DNA of 64,000 bases, taken from Morchella semilibera (Eukaryota; Ascomycota; Pezizomycetes; Pezizales; Morchellaceae). Below are positions 13,791 through 26,365 of the stretch, piece after piece. The translations under genes and the position numbers were made by a program. The DNA lies in assembly GCA_009192285.1 (NCBI GenBank), contig CM018604.1:2356001-2420000 (forward strand). The letters run 5' to 3'. The stretch's first letter is position 1, and each line of letters begins with the position of its first letter. The notes under the pieces were generated by a model. The model worked only from the letters and a program-made list of their open reading frames with translations. It searched no databases and had not been told where the DNA came from.

Positions 13791-14883
13791 ATGTCCGAGT
13801 GGAAGAATAAGCCAACCTTTCCCCCAGGATTCAAATACGCCAGCTTCGCAGAAGCAACCGAGATCACACTTGTCCCTGGCAGCAACGTCCCTGAGGGTTC
13901 GGGGGTCTATTCCGCTGATTTGAAGCGCGATTGGTGTATTGGTTTTGGTATGAGAAGCGTCTTTCACTTACTCTGTAGCTTCGCATATATTGACAACTCT
14001 CCAGTCCCCCATGGCGGATATCTCACTGCTCTCCTCCTGAAGACCGCCCACAAGCACATTACCACCCACCCTGCTCTCTCTCCCTTAAACCAACCCCATG
14101 CAATTCAGATCTCGTGTCATTTCTTCAACTCCTGCATTCCCGGCCCTGCGCGCATCACCATCACACCCATAAAAACGGGTAGGCAGTACACCTTCTTGCG
14201 CGCCACGCTGACCCAGAACAATGGCTCCCGAATCTGCTTCGAGGGGGTAACCCCCTTCACACATCTAGAGAAGCTACAACTCGGCCCCACATTACCAACG
14301 GCGCGAACACTACCGCCAGGGGGGATCCCCGATAGACTTACAGAGTGCCTGGAGGGACCAGACGCGAAAGATCCGTTGGTGGATGTGAGGCCGGTGTCGA
14401 GGAAGCTTTTATATGCATTGCAAGCCGATAAGGCGTTGACCTATGGAAGTGGAAAGGATACGCCGAGTGTCAGGGAGCACTGGGTTAGTCTTAAGGATGG
14501 TGGGATGATGGATATTCCAGCGTTAGGGTTTTTAAGTGATATGGTACGCTTTCATGTCCTTTACAATACTCCCTTCAATTAACCCTAGTGTATAGTACCT
14601 CCCAATACCAGAGAACTATAAAGAAACTTCACGGACGCACTGGTACCCCACGCTTGCGCTGTCGATTGAGGTGAAGCGGATTCCACCCCCGGAAGGATGG
14701 AAATGGCTGTTCTGCCGTATCGAAGCTCGCGAGATTCGGAACGGGAGGATGGATGTCATGGTGGATATCTATGACGAGAACAAAAACTTGGTCGCTATCG
14801 CAAACCAACTAGCAATTATTGTAAGTAGTGATAGAAATAAGCCAAAGGTTACCGACGGGGAGTGCTGGCAAAGCTTTGATTGA
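13791..14883 (+). CDS. thioesterase-like (hotdog-fold) protein
   Basis: Likely acyl-CoA thioesterase-like protein of the fungal thioesterase-like superfamily, a double hotdog fold. The substrate is not predictable. Exons are 13791-13947, 14005-14543 and 14596-14883. The 57-nt and 52-nt introns have GTATGA and GTACGC donors. The spliced product is 327 aa. It shows the family's early motif DWCIGFVPHGGYLTALLL, created exactly across intron 1, and GFLSDMYLPIPENY, created across intron 2. A second hotdog half then contains TLALSIEVKRIPPPEGWKWL and GRMDVMVDIYDENKNLVAIA. I chose the ATG at 13791 because the family usually starts close to this point; an in-frame ATG at 13683 would add 36 residues. 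A GTAAGT at 14821 allows an alternative last exon ending at 15028. Isolated gene with no pathway neighbours. Confidence 0.85.
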
Positions 14884-15028
14884 GATGGGGTAGCTAGGGG
14901 ATGGTGGTACTTAGATGAACAATATATATGCACAATGACTGTTATTCTCTTTTTCATTGCAGCGCTTTCCAGCGGCGTTTATTGAGTTTGTCTCTTTCCG
15001 GTATCGCATGCATTTGAGACCGAGATAG

Positions 15029-16533
15029 TTACTCAAATATTCGTTTCCCGCACAAGTGGATAAAATCATAACTTATCACTCGAGTGTTATTCACAGCAGT
15101 TATCGCCGATTGATTGATTGGTTGATTTGAATATAATGTTATCGCTGCTACATGTACTTATATATGACCTATTTCTACGTGTAAGTACATACATACATGA
15201 ACTTGTGAGGTTCTGGATGTTATGGGCAAATGTGTCAAAAATTATTTTACCACCGGTGTCACTTTTTATGGTAAAGGCACAGACATTCCGGCCGAAAGGG
15301 CTATATGGTGCCAATGTGAGCCCTGTTGCCCACCGGTGGGAATTCACCACTTGTGCAGGCACTTCACCACTGGTGGGAAACCTAGCTTCATAAGTGTTAA
15401 TGATAGAGCATAAAGACTGAAATTCAGCTTTTTATACTGTAACAAGAACTAAAATTCAAGCGCTGGTAAAATTACTTTTGACACATTTACCGCACTATAC
15501 CTGGATGTAGGGATCACTCGGATTTGAGGAGAAAACCATGGTCAGGAGCTGCAGATCTTATTTATTTATTCACATCTATATTTATATTTCCATATACGCA
15601 TGCAACCATAGAGTTAAAATTATAACGAGGCCCTCAATTAAGGCTACAGACCTTTCGAGGCATACATACATGTATGTACATGTTATGTACTTACTTACAT
15701 TAGCATATAGGTCAAGCAACTACACATATACATGTACTTATAATTTTATATCTCTTTTTTCATTCTTCGCAATCGTGGTAGTAGCTGCAGTATGAAAAAT
15801 GTGTGGGGGGGGGTGAAATCACTTAGCATTGGACTAAAGAATTTGTGACGAATACCGGCATTGGACACTTGTTCTTACGCGGTTCCTATATACGTATATA
15901 CAAGAGGTACTTGCTTATATTAAAGGATACACTCTCCATCTTCGGTTCGACCCTCAATATCCACCCTAAACAGAACATTTACGACTCCCAATCAAGGTTG
16001 AAGCCATGATACCCATAGAATATTGGCTGCAATCCCGCGGCGTCGGCCCCCAAAGGAAGCATGAATATTGTGGTGATGCGTTTTTATCCCGGATCCTTTG
16101 TCCAAAACTAAATAGGCACCTTTATATTCTGGATCGACCGATGTAGGAATGATAAGAAAGGCAATAGCGACATAATATCTGGCACCTACCCAAACCATCG
16201 ATCGAGTACTAAATCCCGAAAGAAGAAAAGAGAAAGGAATAAAAAGCGAGCGAATGGTTAGCCTCATAGGCATATACCGAGTGGGGTCTAAATCAAACTC
16301 TACAAATATTTGTTGAGGGTCAACAGTAGATTGTATTGGCCCCCACCCCACTGGAGATAATAAATTAACATGAAATGCTTTTCGGAATATTAACGGTAAT
16401 ATTGAACAAACGAAAGGGAAACGGAAACAAAAAAAACGGAAACAGAAAATCTCGGTCAAAACAACAACCAATAAAAACCCATGCCAGTAACGCCCTAAAT
16501 CAAGCGCTTAAAACATCCTCTACATACATATGC
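15029..16533. other. intergenic DNA with a fold-back element
   Basis: Apart from the inverted-repeat element at 15225-15491 the stretch is AT-rich with TACATGTA-type palindromes (for example 15667-15674). It also has a GGGGGGGG run near 15805. No gene recognised. Confidence 0.55.
15225..15491. mobile_element. MITE-like element with 25-bp terminal inverted repeats
   Basis: The left end at 15228-15252 (AAATGTGTCAAAA followed by ATTATTTTACCA) is repeated inverted at 15464-15488, with 23 of 25 positions matching. The roughly 260-bp interior has no coding capacity. It contains nested palindromic CCACCGGTGG/CCACTGGTGG motifs. This is the structure of a non-autonomous DNA transposon (MITE). I could not identify a clean target-site duplication, so superfamily and exact ends are open. 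Confidence 0.7.
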
Positions 16534-18043
16534 CTACTTTTCAGCTTCTTCACCTGGGGGAAGCCGTGGCCAGGTTGCGGATGGTCTATGGCCGTTTCGT
16601 ATTCCGTCATTGTTCTGTGATGACCTCATTGGGTTAAACAAGCCCGGTCTCTGTGGCTTTCCTTCCTTTTGTGAGCTCTTCCTCTTTATAGATTTCAAGT
16701 CTTTGATATCCTTCTCCACTATTCCATAAAGATCGTCCAAAAGCTTACACCTCTCCCAGTCCTTCAACTGCCAGCAGAAATTCCTCGTTAATTGAATCAA
16801 CGCTAAAAGATCCCTATCCGACTTGACTTTCTCCTTTTTTAAATGCATGCTGAATCTCATCCACAGGTGAGATATCACCATTAAAAGACTCAATTCTTGA
16901 CACCATATCTCTCTGTAGCCCTCGGGCGTCACTGATCCGCCGTAAGAGGTGTGTCCAGTGCGGTAGACTGAGATCAGTAGGGCTCTTGATCTCTTCACGC
17001 TTAGCGGTTATGCAGAGCGGCTTTGAACCTTTATCGTTAATGGTATCTAGGTGTGCCTTGTGTTGTCTATAGAACGTGAACGCAGCTCGATGCAACACTT
17101 TTGTAAGTGTTCGAAATACTTGATCTGCTGGTCCTTCTCGAGGTGTGCTTCCTGTTGGGGTTCTATGGTAGGTGCGGCGCTCGATTCTGCCTCGATATCC
17201 CATCCGAGTCATCCTCAGACTCGCTTTCAATGTTTGGAAGGAATTCCCGCCCTACTATCAGCTCACTAGTTGGGGAGATCGGGGGGCACAGTTGTAACAT
17301 TGCCTCCGGCCGGGACTGTTGCAACTTCATGTCGAGTATCCGTACCATTAATGCCTCGGGAAGAGGTTGATTCAGGACCGGTATTAAAACCAAAACCTGC
17401 GTTCCATCCGAGACGGAATCCGTTCCTTCGGTCTCCGGCGCCCAATCTATCTCGTATCCTATCAAGAGATTGCACTATCTGGGCGTGCTCAGCAACACTT
17501 GGACAAGGGATTGATGCTCCAGCAGATCCCCGAGCATGTTCAATTGCCCAATCACATGTGCTACTACTGCTGTTGGTAGTGACTCCGCAGCACCATTCAT
17601 ATCCAGGCCTCCACTATCGCGGGGGCTAAGCAGCCCACTCGCCTGCCTCCCCAACCCGACCCCACCGACGGATTGTGCCAAAAATCACCAAGATCAAGAC
17701 TTACGCCCGTATTCAGACAAAGTCTTATATCCTTTTTTAAATTCTTTGGCGGCACCGGAAGCCAAGTCTCCTTCAATGGTTCCTGTGATTTGTGGTACTT
17801 TATCACGTGTTTCAGGGCTTTCTCACGTTTTTGGAAGGCGCAAATCTCCACTTCGCAGTACCAGATCCGATGCGTCGCTTGATGTCGGATGAAGGCGTCG
17901 ATGTTGGAGGTGGTGAAGTTCTCGGTGCATCTGGTGAATGCGCAGTGATAGCGCCTGGTTGGGACACGGCATGTCTTGGTGTGTTCTCTAGAGATGTGGG
18001 AAAGTCTAAGGGTTAACACATTTAAATTGATCGAAAGTACCAA
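16534..18043 (-). pseudogene. degenerate C2H2 zinc-finger gene (or assembly-damaged copy)
   Basis: Reading from 18043 downwards, a two-finger block (RYHCAFTRC ... HQATH, then WYCEVEICAF ... HVIKYH) is followed by a well-formed 62-nt intron (donor GTAAGT at 17704, acceptor CAG at 17643-17644). A helical segment follows (SLPTAVVAHVIGQLNMLGDL). After that the coding signal continues to the stop at 16534 but moves between frames about five times. It passes through GAGDRRNGFRLGWNAGFG, an acidic stretch NIESESEDDSDG, a coiled-coil-like segment KDQQIKYFEHLQ and KSDRDLLALIQLTRNFCW. Two changes fall in homopolymers, C6 near 17282 and A6 near 16840. Either this host gene has decayed or the assembly has indels here. 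The absence of such damage in neighbouring genes favours decay. Confidence 0.65.
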
Positions 18044-20411
18044 TTACCACTGTTACTTATAACTAGTGGCTAGCAGTAACTAATAGAGGCTGGGCTTGGG
18101 CTCAGAGCTAGGCTCTTGATTGGGTAGAATACCTATATAAACCACCATCTGTGAAGAAACTACCGCAATCCTCTCGAAAGCATCGAAGTGGGCCTGAAAG
18201 CTCGGCGGTGGTGGCGGTGGTGGCGGTCTGAGGATGATTGTTTGTATCATCCGCTCCTGGCACCAGGGATCCGTTCGTAGTCTATCTAGGTATCAATTCG
18301 AGCTCCCCGGGTCTAAATAATCGACTGCCTTATAAACTCACCACGGCGTTGTCTTGTGTCGCCCTGTCTGAATCAACGGGAATGTGGGGAACTTATCAAG
18401 ACTCCCAACGTGACGTATCTGAATGAATGGCACAGGGCAAGTCAGTACGGGTAGCTGCAGGGTCCGAGTCAAAGAGCTTTGGTTCACTAACTCATATTGC
18501 GCGCTGGGAAATTGAGATTGTACTGGCGTGCTTCGGATACAAATGTGAACGGGGGAGAGGATGAGAAGGAAAATGGACTCGTTTTCATTCTCAATGGCAG
18601 GTAAGGGACGTAAGAGAGGCAATATGTACGTTGGAGCGACCCGGCGGCGCCGCTGCGCAAAAGGAAAAAAACCCTTGTTGGATTTCTAATAATATGCTGA
18701 GGCTCTGTCCCAGCGCTTGGAGCAGATTATCTGCCGGTTCACTACCTCGTGGCCTACTGTGTTGTGCATACAGATGAGATGATGGTGGATTATGTTATCT
18801 CGAGCGACGGAAATTAATGGTTCTTTTCCCCTCAAGGCCTCTCTACATGTATTATGTAGATTAGCGGGCCACTCTACTCAGCATTCTCACGAAGACATCC
18901 AATAGCGCGGGAGTTCACGGGTTCAGGCAAGCATGATCCCGACCCGTCGTCTTTTTATCTTTCAGCTAACTCTCTTAACGGATATGATCCACTTTACAGG
19001 CAGGATCTTTTTTTTAACACTTGATCAATTGAGCTTACGTGTAGGTACTCCACTTGATTTGACCCTTGGAATTAGCACTACTTAGAGTATATTGATGATA
19101 TTGTCCGCGGTCTGTTTCTGGATTGTTGATAATGCTGCGGGTCTCAACAATGGTTACCACTAGGTGCTGAAGCTTGTAATTTGACAAGCACAAAATCCCG
19201 GTAAAGGATCACTTTTTTTAGCCAGACCAATTGTACACCCGCAGGAAAAAAGTGAAGAAGCAGCGGGTGCAACCCGTCCGAACTCCAATGCAAAATTGAG
19301 AAGTAGTATAACTAAACAACAAAATACAGAATAGATACTATTATATTCACCACTTTTATGATCTCCCTAGTCCTTTACTACTGCTGCAATTCTCTTTGGC
19401 ATGCTGTCAATGATTTTATATAGATTTCCCCCAATCCGGCCCTTCCTACTCTCCCCTAGCTTGGGCTTCAATAATTTTATGTTTTCATTTAGAGTAGCCT
19501 CTATCCACTTTCCAGACTTGCATGGCTATGGAATACTTGTGGGGTTGTATTGCAGGCACCCGGTCACGCTTCTCGCGGGCGTACTATACTAGCTAGATAG
19601 AGCAATCCAGGTTCCCATCCCATGGCCCCTCGAGCATCAATTAATATAAGCTCATCACCGAACCCTGACGATGGCGAGGTCTGTCTGTCTTATCCACTCT
19701 CCCATTCTTTCGCTTAATTACCCGTAGAACGTGGATATGGGGGAGGGCGGGACTGCCTGTTAATTATATTAAACTTAAGCTCGCGCTCGACCAACTAAGT
19801 ACATACTCGGGACGAACGAACACCCACCGGCCGGTTGAAGACACACACATAGAGGGGGGGGGAGGTACTAGCTAACCCTCCGCCCCAACCCCCATCCCCA
19901 TCTCATCCCCATCCCATCCCGTCGCGATGAGCACCTGACTTATGGTAGACTGTAAACCTTTTTTTTTTTTTCCCTCCCCAATTTCGCAATGCCGCTGGTT
20001 CCGCTGACGGTTGCTCGATCTTGCATGCTGACATAATATAATGGTTAGACTAGTGAGTGCGCCAAACCCCCCCCCCCCCACTCCCCCGGCCCCTCGCGTA
20101 CAAGCGCTGATTGGAGGGAAGGGGCGGAAATTGCGATATAGTGGGATCGGCGAGTGATGGGTTGTGAAGCTCATGGCGGGTTCCACCGGCCGGGGGGGGG
20201 GCAGGTTTTGGGAGGGTGGTACGAGGCTCTGGAATCTTTGTCGGTAGTTGTTACATTGACGTAGGAACTGTAGTAGAAGTGGGAAGTACATGTACAAGTA
20301 AGTACGTAGGTACATGTAAGAAAGTACATGTAGGGATATATAAGTATGTTTGTGGTTATTGTTACCGTCCAGACGTACTCTAGACCTCCGGGCACAGATC
20401 GGGGCTGAAGG

Positions 20412-20446
<35 letters not shown>

Positions 20447-20667
20447 CCTTTCGGGACGTGAAATATGACACTGATGTGGACTGATTCCGCCGCCGCCGCC
20501 GATGCTGCTGACGGCTGCGCTGTTAAGCTAGGGAGAAGATATGCCATTATACGGGGCCGAAGGGAGAGGGGGGGGGAGGGGCGCCTTCTTGAATGAAATT
20601 GTTACCAGTGTGTGCAGCCTACATGATGATCGATGCAGTCAGTTAGCTACAATATCAGATATAATTA

Positions 20668-20669
<2 letters not shown>

Positions 20670-20699
<30 letters not shown>
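20670..20699. repeat. (TTG)n microsatellite
   Basis: About ten uninterrupted TTG/GTT trinucleotides in the gene-free region upstream of the 26-kb transcription factor gene. Confidence 0.9.
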
Positions 20700-23600
20700 A
20701 GTAGTACATAGACGTTGCGGCCGAGCCCTGATCATATCATGATATCTCGATGTGATGTGATCGAATTGCATATTGGAGGCTGCGAGTCGACAGCTAGAGC
20801 GCCCGATCCGAGATATCCCATCTCATAAATGATCTTGCCTGGAAAGCCACCCTGCGTCCGTATCGTGACGAATAAATGTCGATAGCTAGATGGGTATTTC
20901 CATGGATCATAAGCTAGCTATGGAGCTTGCAATTGAGAGGGGGGGGGGGGGCGGAGGAGGAGGGTTATATTATAATGGTCGTTAATTATGTATATAACAA
21001 TTATGCCCCCGCCCCTCTCCCCCCCAAAATGGTGATCTACCCTATGTGAGTACATACTTAATTCATACCTAGAGTACATATGTCCTATCCGCTACGGATG
21101 TACTCTAGAGCTGCCGGCCAATGCCAATTAACTGCTTGGTTTGATGGCCGGCACCTAACATACCCGGAGGGACCCTCGTCTAAGCTAGTACTCCGTCGAT
21201 GGGCATCTAGCATCATGGAGTGTGAAAAATACGAGCTCCATATGATATGTATGTATGTAAATCATGATCAATGCAGCGTCTGCAGTACTGTTTTATGTCC
21301 TTCCCCACATTCCCGATCGATGATCCCAATCGTTTATTACCGGGAGGGGGGGGGGGGGGGGGCTGAGAGCACCACATGTGAATACACCTCACTTGATTGC
21401 AATGTATCTCCCTTCACTCTTGTTCTAGAAGAGCTCCAGCTCTCTGGTCCTTGATACTTATAGCTACCACGTCCTCTCCTGTTTAATTGATTTTTCACAT
21501 CCATATAGTCGGTACGTACATGCATGTATATACTTATATCTTTGTCTCTGTCTGGCCGGCGCACCACCGACACGTGTGGGGATTGTCCAGCGGCCGGCTT
21601 ACTCTACATAACGTTTCCAAATCATCAGATTGTGATATTATTAATGACATTGTGAGTCGACGGTAAGTCTACTTTCCAGGCGGGATTGTCGCCCTAACTT
21701 CTGTAAATACTGGTATCTAATATTGACATGGCCTGCTCTACACACATACATGTTAAAGTGTACTCTCTATCCAAGGTAGTATTTTCCATAGCCTCGGCGA
21801 TGGCGACGGACAGGGAAGTGGCCGTTTAGTAGTAGCAGCACAACAGCATTTGTAATAATGCAATATGTTGAACTCTTACATGTGCTACTCTACAGCGGAG
21901 GATACATAGATAAGTCATGTACCATGTAGCTCTAGATAAGTAGATTGCAACTTAAGTATCACAAAGGCTGGATCGGACCTGGCCGGTAGGTACTTACCGG
22001 TTTCTTGTGTATCATATTGGCGAGTGGGAGAGAGGTGGGGAGGGACGAACACTCATAGGCGTGGCGTATTGTGCACCGGTACACGAGCATCTCACAAGCA
22101 ACAAAGCAACATTGGGAGAAGTACTGCCGCACCGCACCAGACGTCTCGTCTCGGTGCCCGTAAGAATTATACTACATACCGATCTAGATGATTGATGATT
22201 GATAGTCTTGGCCTCACAGTGCAAATCCTGCGTGCCTCCTACCCTATGGACCATCTTTGCTCACACACACTCCCCCCCTCCCCTCCATACGTATTAACTG
22301 GCTTTCCAGAAGACCCGGCGCCATGGTCCGGCCCGGAAGTGAGAAGGGAGTGAAGAGAGGGGAGGGGAAAAGAGAAGGGGGGGAAGGTGACAGCCTTTTT
22401 CTTTTTTCTTTTCCTTTCTTTTCTTAGCGAGGTCGGTCAGATCAGACAGACAGACAGTTAATTACTTAAATTAAATGTAGGTAAGAAGTACATACATGTA
22501 GAGAGAGGGCGGAGATGGTATATGTGTTGGCAAGTCTGGGGCTGGCTGGCTGGATTTGAAGACAGACAGAACCCGGGGAAAGGTGGGTGCGGTGCATATG
22601 CGGATGCGGATGCGGATGCGCACATGCTTTGCTCCCGCACGCGCGAGTGGTGGTGGTCCTGGATTATACAGACTAACGAACAACTAACTGGCTGTCAGTG
22701 AGAGGGGGAATTGATGGTACAATTAGCTCAATTAACTCACAATGGTATCCTACATCCACATATCGAGTCGAAGCAGAAGTTCCACTAGGGCTCCGGGTGA
22801 GAGAAAGAAAGAAAAAAAGGACTGGCTGGCCATAGTTTTTTCTTTTCTTTCCTTTCCATATGTACATGTATGTAGGTACATATTTTGAGTACCAACCCAA
22901 CAATCATGAGGTTGCATAACGTAACTGCATGTCGGCATGAGGACCATTGTGTTCTTCGTTTATATTTTCTACATCAGTGTTTTCCGTTTTGTGGGGGAGG
23001 GGGGGGGGAGAGGAATTCCCGGCAGTGTTCCTGTTTGGGGGGCAGCAGCAGCCATGCAGCTAGAGTAGGTAACGAAGGTATACATGTAGTAAGATACACT
23101 TATGGAGAGAGAGCTAGAGGCAAGGCAGACAGAATTGATCAGTGAGTGAGTGAGTGATTGATTGTATGAGTGAATGAGTGCATGGACGAACACGTACGAG
23201 TAGAGAGATCGGAAGGAGCATCGTGAGTGAGTTGGGTGAGGCTCTGAGTGAGAGTGAGTGAGTGCGAAGGGGGAGGGATGGATGGATGGATCATGTATGG
23301 ATGAATGGAATTAATTGATTGATTGATTGATCGATGGGTGGGTGGGTGGATGAATGGGATGAATGGATGGAGTGTACCACCGGTGGTAGATCATGTATGG
23401 ACTCGACGAATTTCATGTATTATAATGGATCAATTGATGCAGAGAAGGGAAGGGAGAAGAGAAGAGAAGAGAGGAGAGGAGAGGAAAAGAAAAGAGAACG
23501 CGCAGTGATACACATATGATATACTTCTTCATACATACAGATACGTACATACTTGGTCAATTGAATATTGGAATTGGACATTGAGAGTTGGCAGTAGACG

Positions 23601-26169
23601 TCTAGGCACACAATTGAAGCTCTGACCTGCTCAATTGACCGCGGGTATTCACTCGAGTACATTATCTTTAGAGATGAAGTATTGAATGTATCAAAGTAAT
23701 TTTTCGGTTTGTACCTTCCAGAATACCTATTAACACACTCTACTTACAGCCACTTCTTCATACGTAGATCTACATGTACGGACGGACACAACGTATGCAG
23801 CAGTCAAGCACATACATACATGTAGGTCCATGTTCGAATCCCAGAACTCTCATTCACTCGCATCCCAATTCCTTGACTTGACATACCACAACTAAAATAC
23901 CACCACTACATGATACTAATATTTACTACATACATGTACCTACTACATAACTCCTCCGTCTTGACTTAACTTGACAGTCCCATTATACATGTACTGTACT
24001 CTATGACATCCACTCCACCCCCATCAAGGATGTCCCCTCCTTCCACCGACCAGTAGAACACCCACAGTCCCACTGCCAACCGCCCAAACGAGCGAGTGAG
24101 TCGTATCCTTCCTCCCAGCCTCTAACTACTATCGTCCATCAAGTACATGCAAAGCGAAGCCATCCCCCTCCTCAACTTTAGTTTAGTGTGGGTAGCCCAA
24201 ACAAAACATCCTTTTCTGATTCGTCTTTAACTCACTCTCACCATCTACCCCTCCTCCCTCCCTCCATCCTCCCCCCTCATAGAGGAGTGAGGAGTGCAAG
24301 CTACTCCTTCCTGCTCCCCCTCCCCCCCCTCCCTTCCCTCCGCCTTCTCTACTGCCTACTACTTCTACCTGGCGGAACACACCGTCACCCCCGCCCAATC
24401 AGAATCTGCCAGCAGTGTCCGCCTCGGGCGGGCCAACCAATTAGTTACCCCCAGTCAGTCAGTCAGGGAGTCAGTCAAGTCAGTCAGTCAGTCGGTGTCG
24501 GTCGGTTCAGTCAGTGTAGTCGGTACTATGGCGCTCATGTAGAGGAACTGTACCTAACTGTTCTGTACTACCACCACCAAGACCACCACCACAACCACCA
24601 CCACCAGGTGCGCAGCACGCACCGGTTTTTTTTCTTTCTTTCTACACCGTCATAGGCCTGGGAAGCTTCGGTGCCAGGGGAGAGGGGGGATGGATGGAGG
24701 AGGAGGGGGAAAGGTGAAGCAGAGAGCACCCGGACCAAGGAAGTAAAGAAAATCAGTCATCAGGTAAAAGTAAAGCTAGCTAGCTAGCCAGCAGGTAGGC
24801 AGGCAGACAGGCAGGTAAAGCGACAATCTACCAAAGAAGTGTAGGCATACGTTCTTGTTCCTTTTCAGCCTGGATTCTGTTCCTGTTCCTGCTGCTCTCT
24901 TCCGTTTTCCTCCTTCCATTCATACTGCTTGGTTAGCTACGACAGCTACCTACATAGATATGTAGCTATTAGCTATCTTGTTCTTTTTTTTTTTTTTTTT
25001 TTTTCTTTTCGTGCAGACCCTGCCCCCCCACTGCTGTTTGAGGTTTTTGTTTTTTCTTCTAGAAACCCTACATACCTTGCTTGCTTTGCCCAGCCCAGCC
25101 CAGCCCAGCCCAGCCTAGCTAGCCTACCTTACTTACCCCAGCAGTGGTGGTGGTGGAGGTGGAGGTGGAGGTGGAGGTGGTTGTTAAAGCCTTTATTTAT
25201 TCTCCGAAATCGCGTTCGTTCATAAGCTGCCTGCCTATTTACATTTGACATTTTCTTCTTCCCTTTCTTCCATACACCTTTGTTGCTTGTCGACGACGGG
25301 AAACACACTACTACATCTACTATTGCTGCTACCACAACTGCTACTACTAGAGTACTACTGCTACTACACAACTACTCACTACTGTTCACACTACTATTCA
25401 CTACTACCAACTATTCAGTACTATTATATTACTACTACCTTGTGTCCCTCGACCCAGCATCTTTATATTCCACCCTGCCTTCTTTATTATATTCCCACCA
25501 ACCTTTTTTTTTTTTTTTATTTTTTATTACTTTTACTTCGTTTACATACGTTCCTGATATATCGATATACTCAGGCACCACCTCCTCGTCAGGTAAAACT
25601 AAATTAGCTAGCCTAAGCTCGATCATAGTTAGCCAAAGTGTTCGTGGTTAAATCCCTTATCACACATTCTTCTTGTTCTCGATCTCCCACTCTGTTCATC
25701 TTGTCCGCCCCGCCATTGCACCCCCCACACGTCCCTCCCCAAGAAGTGGTTCGTTGTCATTGTCATTGTCGTTGCCAGCGAGTCCGTAACCCCTCCAGAT
25801 CCTACGTCCATCCCACTACTACATACATCATACATCTACCCCAGTCTGGAGCCACCATCACAATCACTACCATCACTACCATCAACTACATGCCTTGCAG
25901 TGAATTACCGGCTGACGGGAATTAATAGTAGACTATCTGATAGTAGAGAATCATCATCATCACTATCATCATCATCATCACCAGAACCACTTCAACTCCA
26001 ATTAAAAGATCCCCCCCACTATACTAGTGAACACTTAGATTCTCTCTCTCCCTCTCCCCCTCTCCCCTCACTCTCTTACTCTCTCTTCTCTCCGTAGCTG
26101 GCTGGTTCAGGTACTGCAATACACTACTACTACTGCTAGAAAAAACTAAAATCTAAACCTTCTATATAA

Positions 26170-26324
26170 CCCCCCCCCCCCCCCCGGGGACGCCCCAAAG
26201 TTCTACTTTTCAACGTCCCCATATTAAAGCTATAACTAGCTGTCCCTTCTTTTTCCCTTCCTTTCTTTTTTCTCTTTTTTTTTTGCCCGTACGCAGCACA
26301 CACAAACAGCCCCCCCCCCCCCCC
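26170..26324. repeat. paired poly-C tracts just upstream of a start codon
   Basis: A (C)16 run at 26170-26185 and a (C)15 run at 26310-26324 flank a CT/T-rich stretch. The second ends about 40 bp before the ATG at 26366. They probably lie in the 5' leader or core promoter of the zinc-finger gene. Confidence 0.7.
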
Positions 26325-26365
26325 AGTAACGTTATTCGATCGGAACTCGACCGACCAGCCTTCGG

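Larger units (their letters stand above)
18044..26365. other. 8.3-kb gene-free region rich in microsatellites
   Basis: No supported gene. The region holds a (T)31 run at 20416-20446, (TTG)n near 20670-20698, G runs at 20939-20951 and 21346-21362, GCGGAT repeats near 22600-22620, GAGT/GATG/GATT repeats at 23130-23360, and CAGT repeats at 24450-24510. It also has CCCAG repeats at 25087-25114, GGTGGA repeats at 25145-25180, CTA/ACT repeats at 25310-25435, and ATC repeats at 25950-25982. From about 24.2 kb to the ATG at 26366 the plus strand is strongly pyrimidine-rich, as in many fungal promoters and 5' leaders. Confidence 0.6.

Noticed and set aside
15935-15955. GGTTCGACCCT resembling a tRNA B box, and a GTTCGAATCCC near 23828
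   Set aside because: No A box at the right distance and no cloverleaf pairing around either.
19872-20471. 199-codon open frame on the minus strand
   Set aside because: It starts in a poly-T tract (poly-Lys) and consists of microsatellite-like sequence.
23120-23360. Regular GAGT/GATT/GATG repeats that might suggest a CRISPR-like array
   Set aside because: Units are 4 bp with no spacers. This is ordinary microsatellite in eukaryotic DNA.
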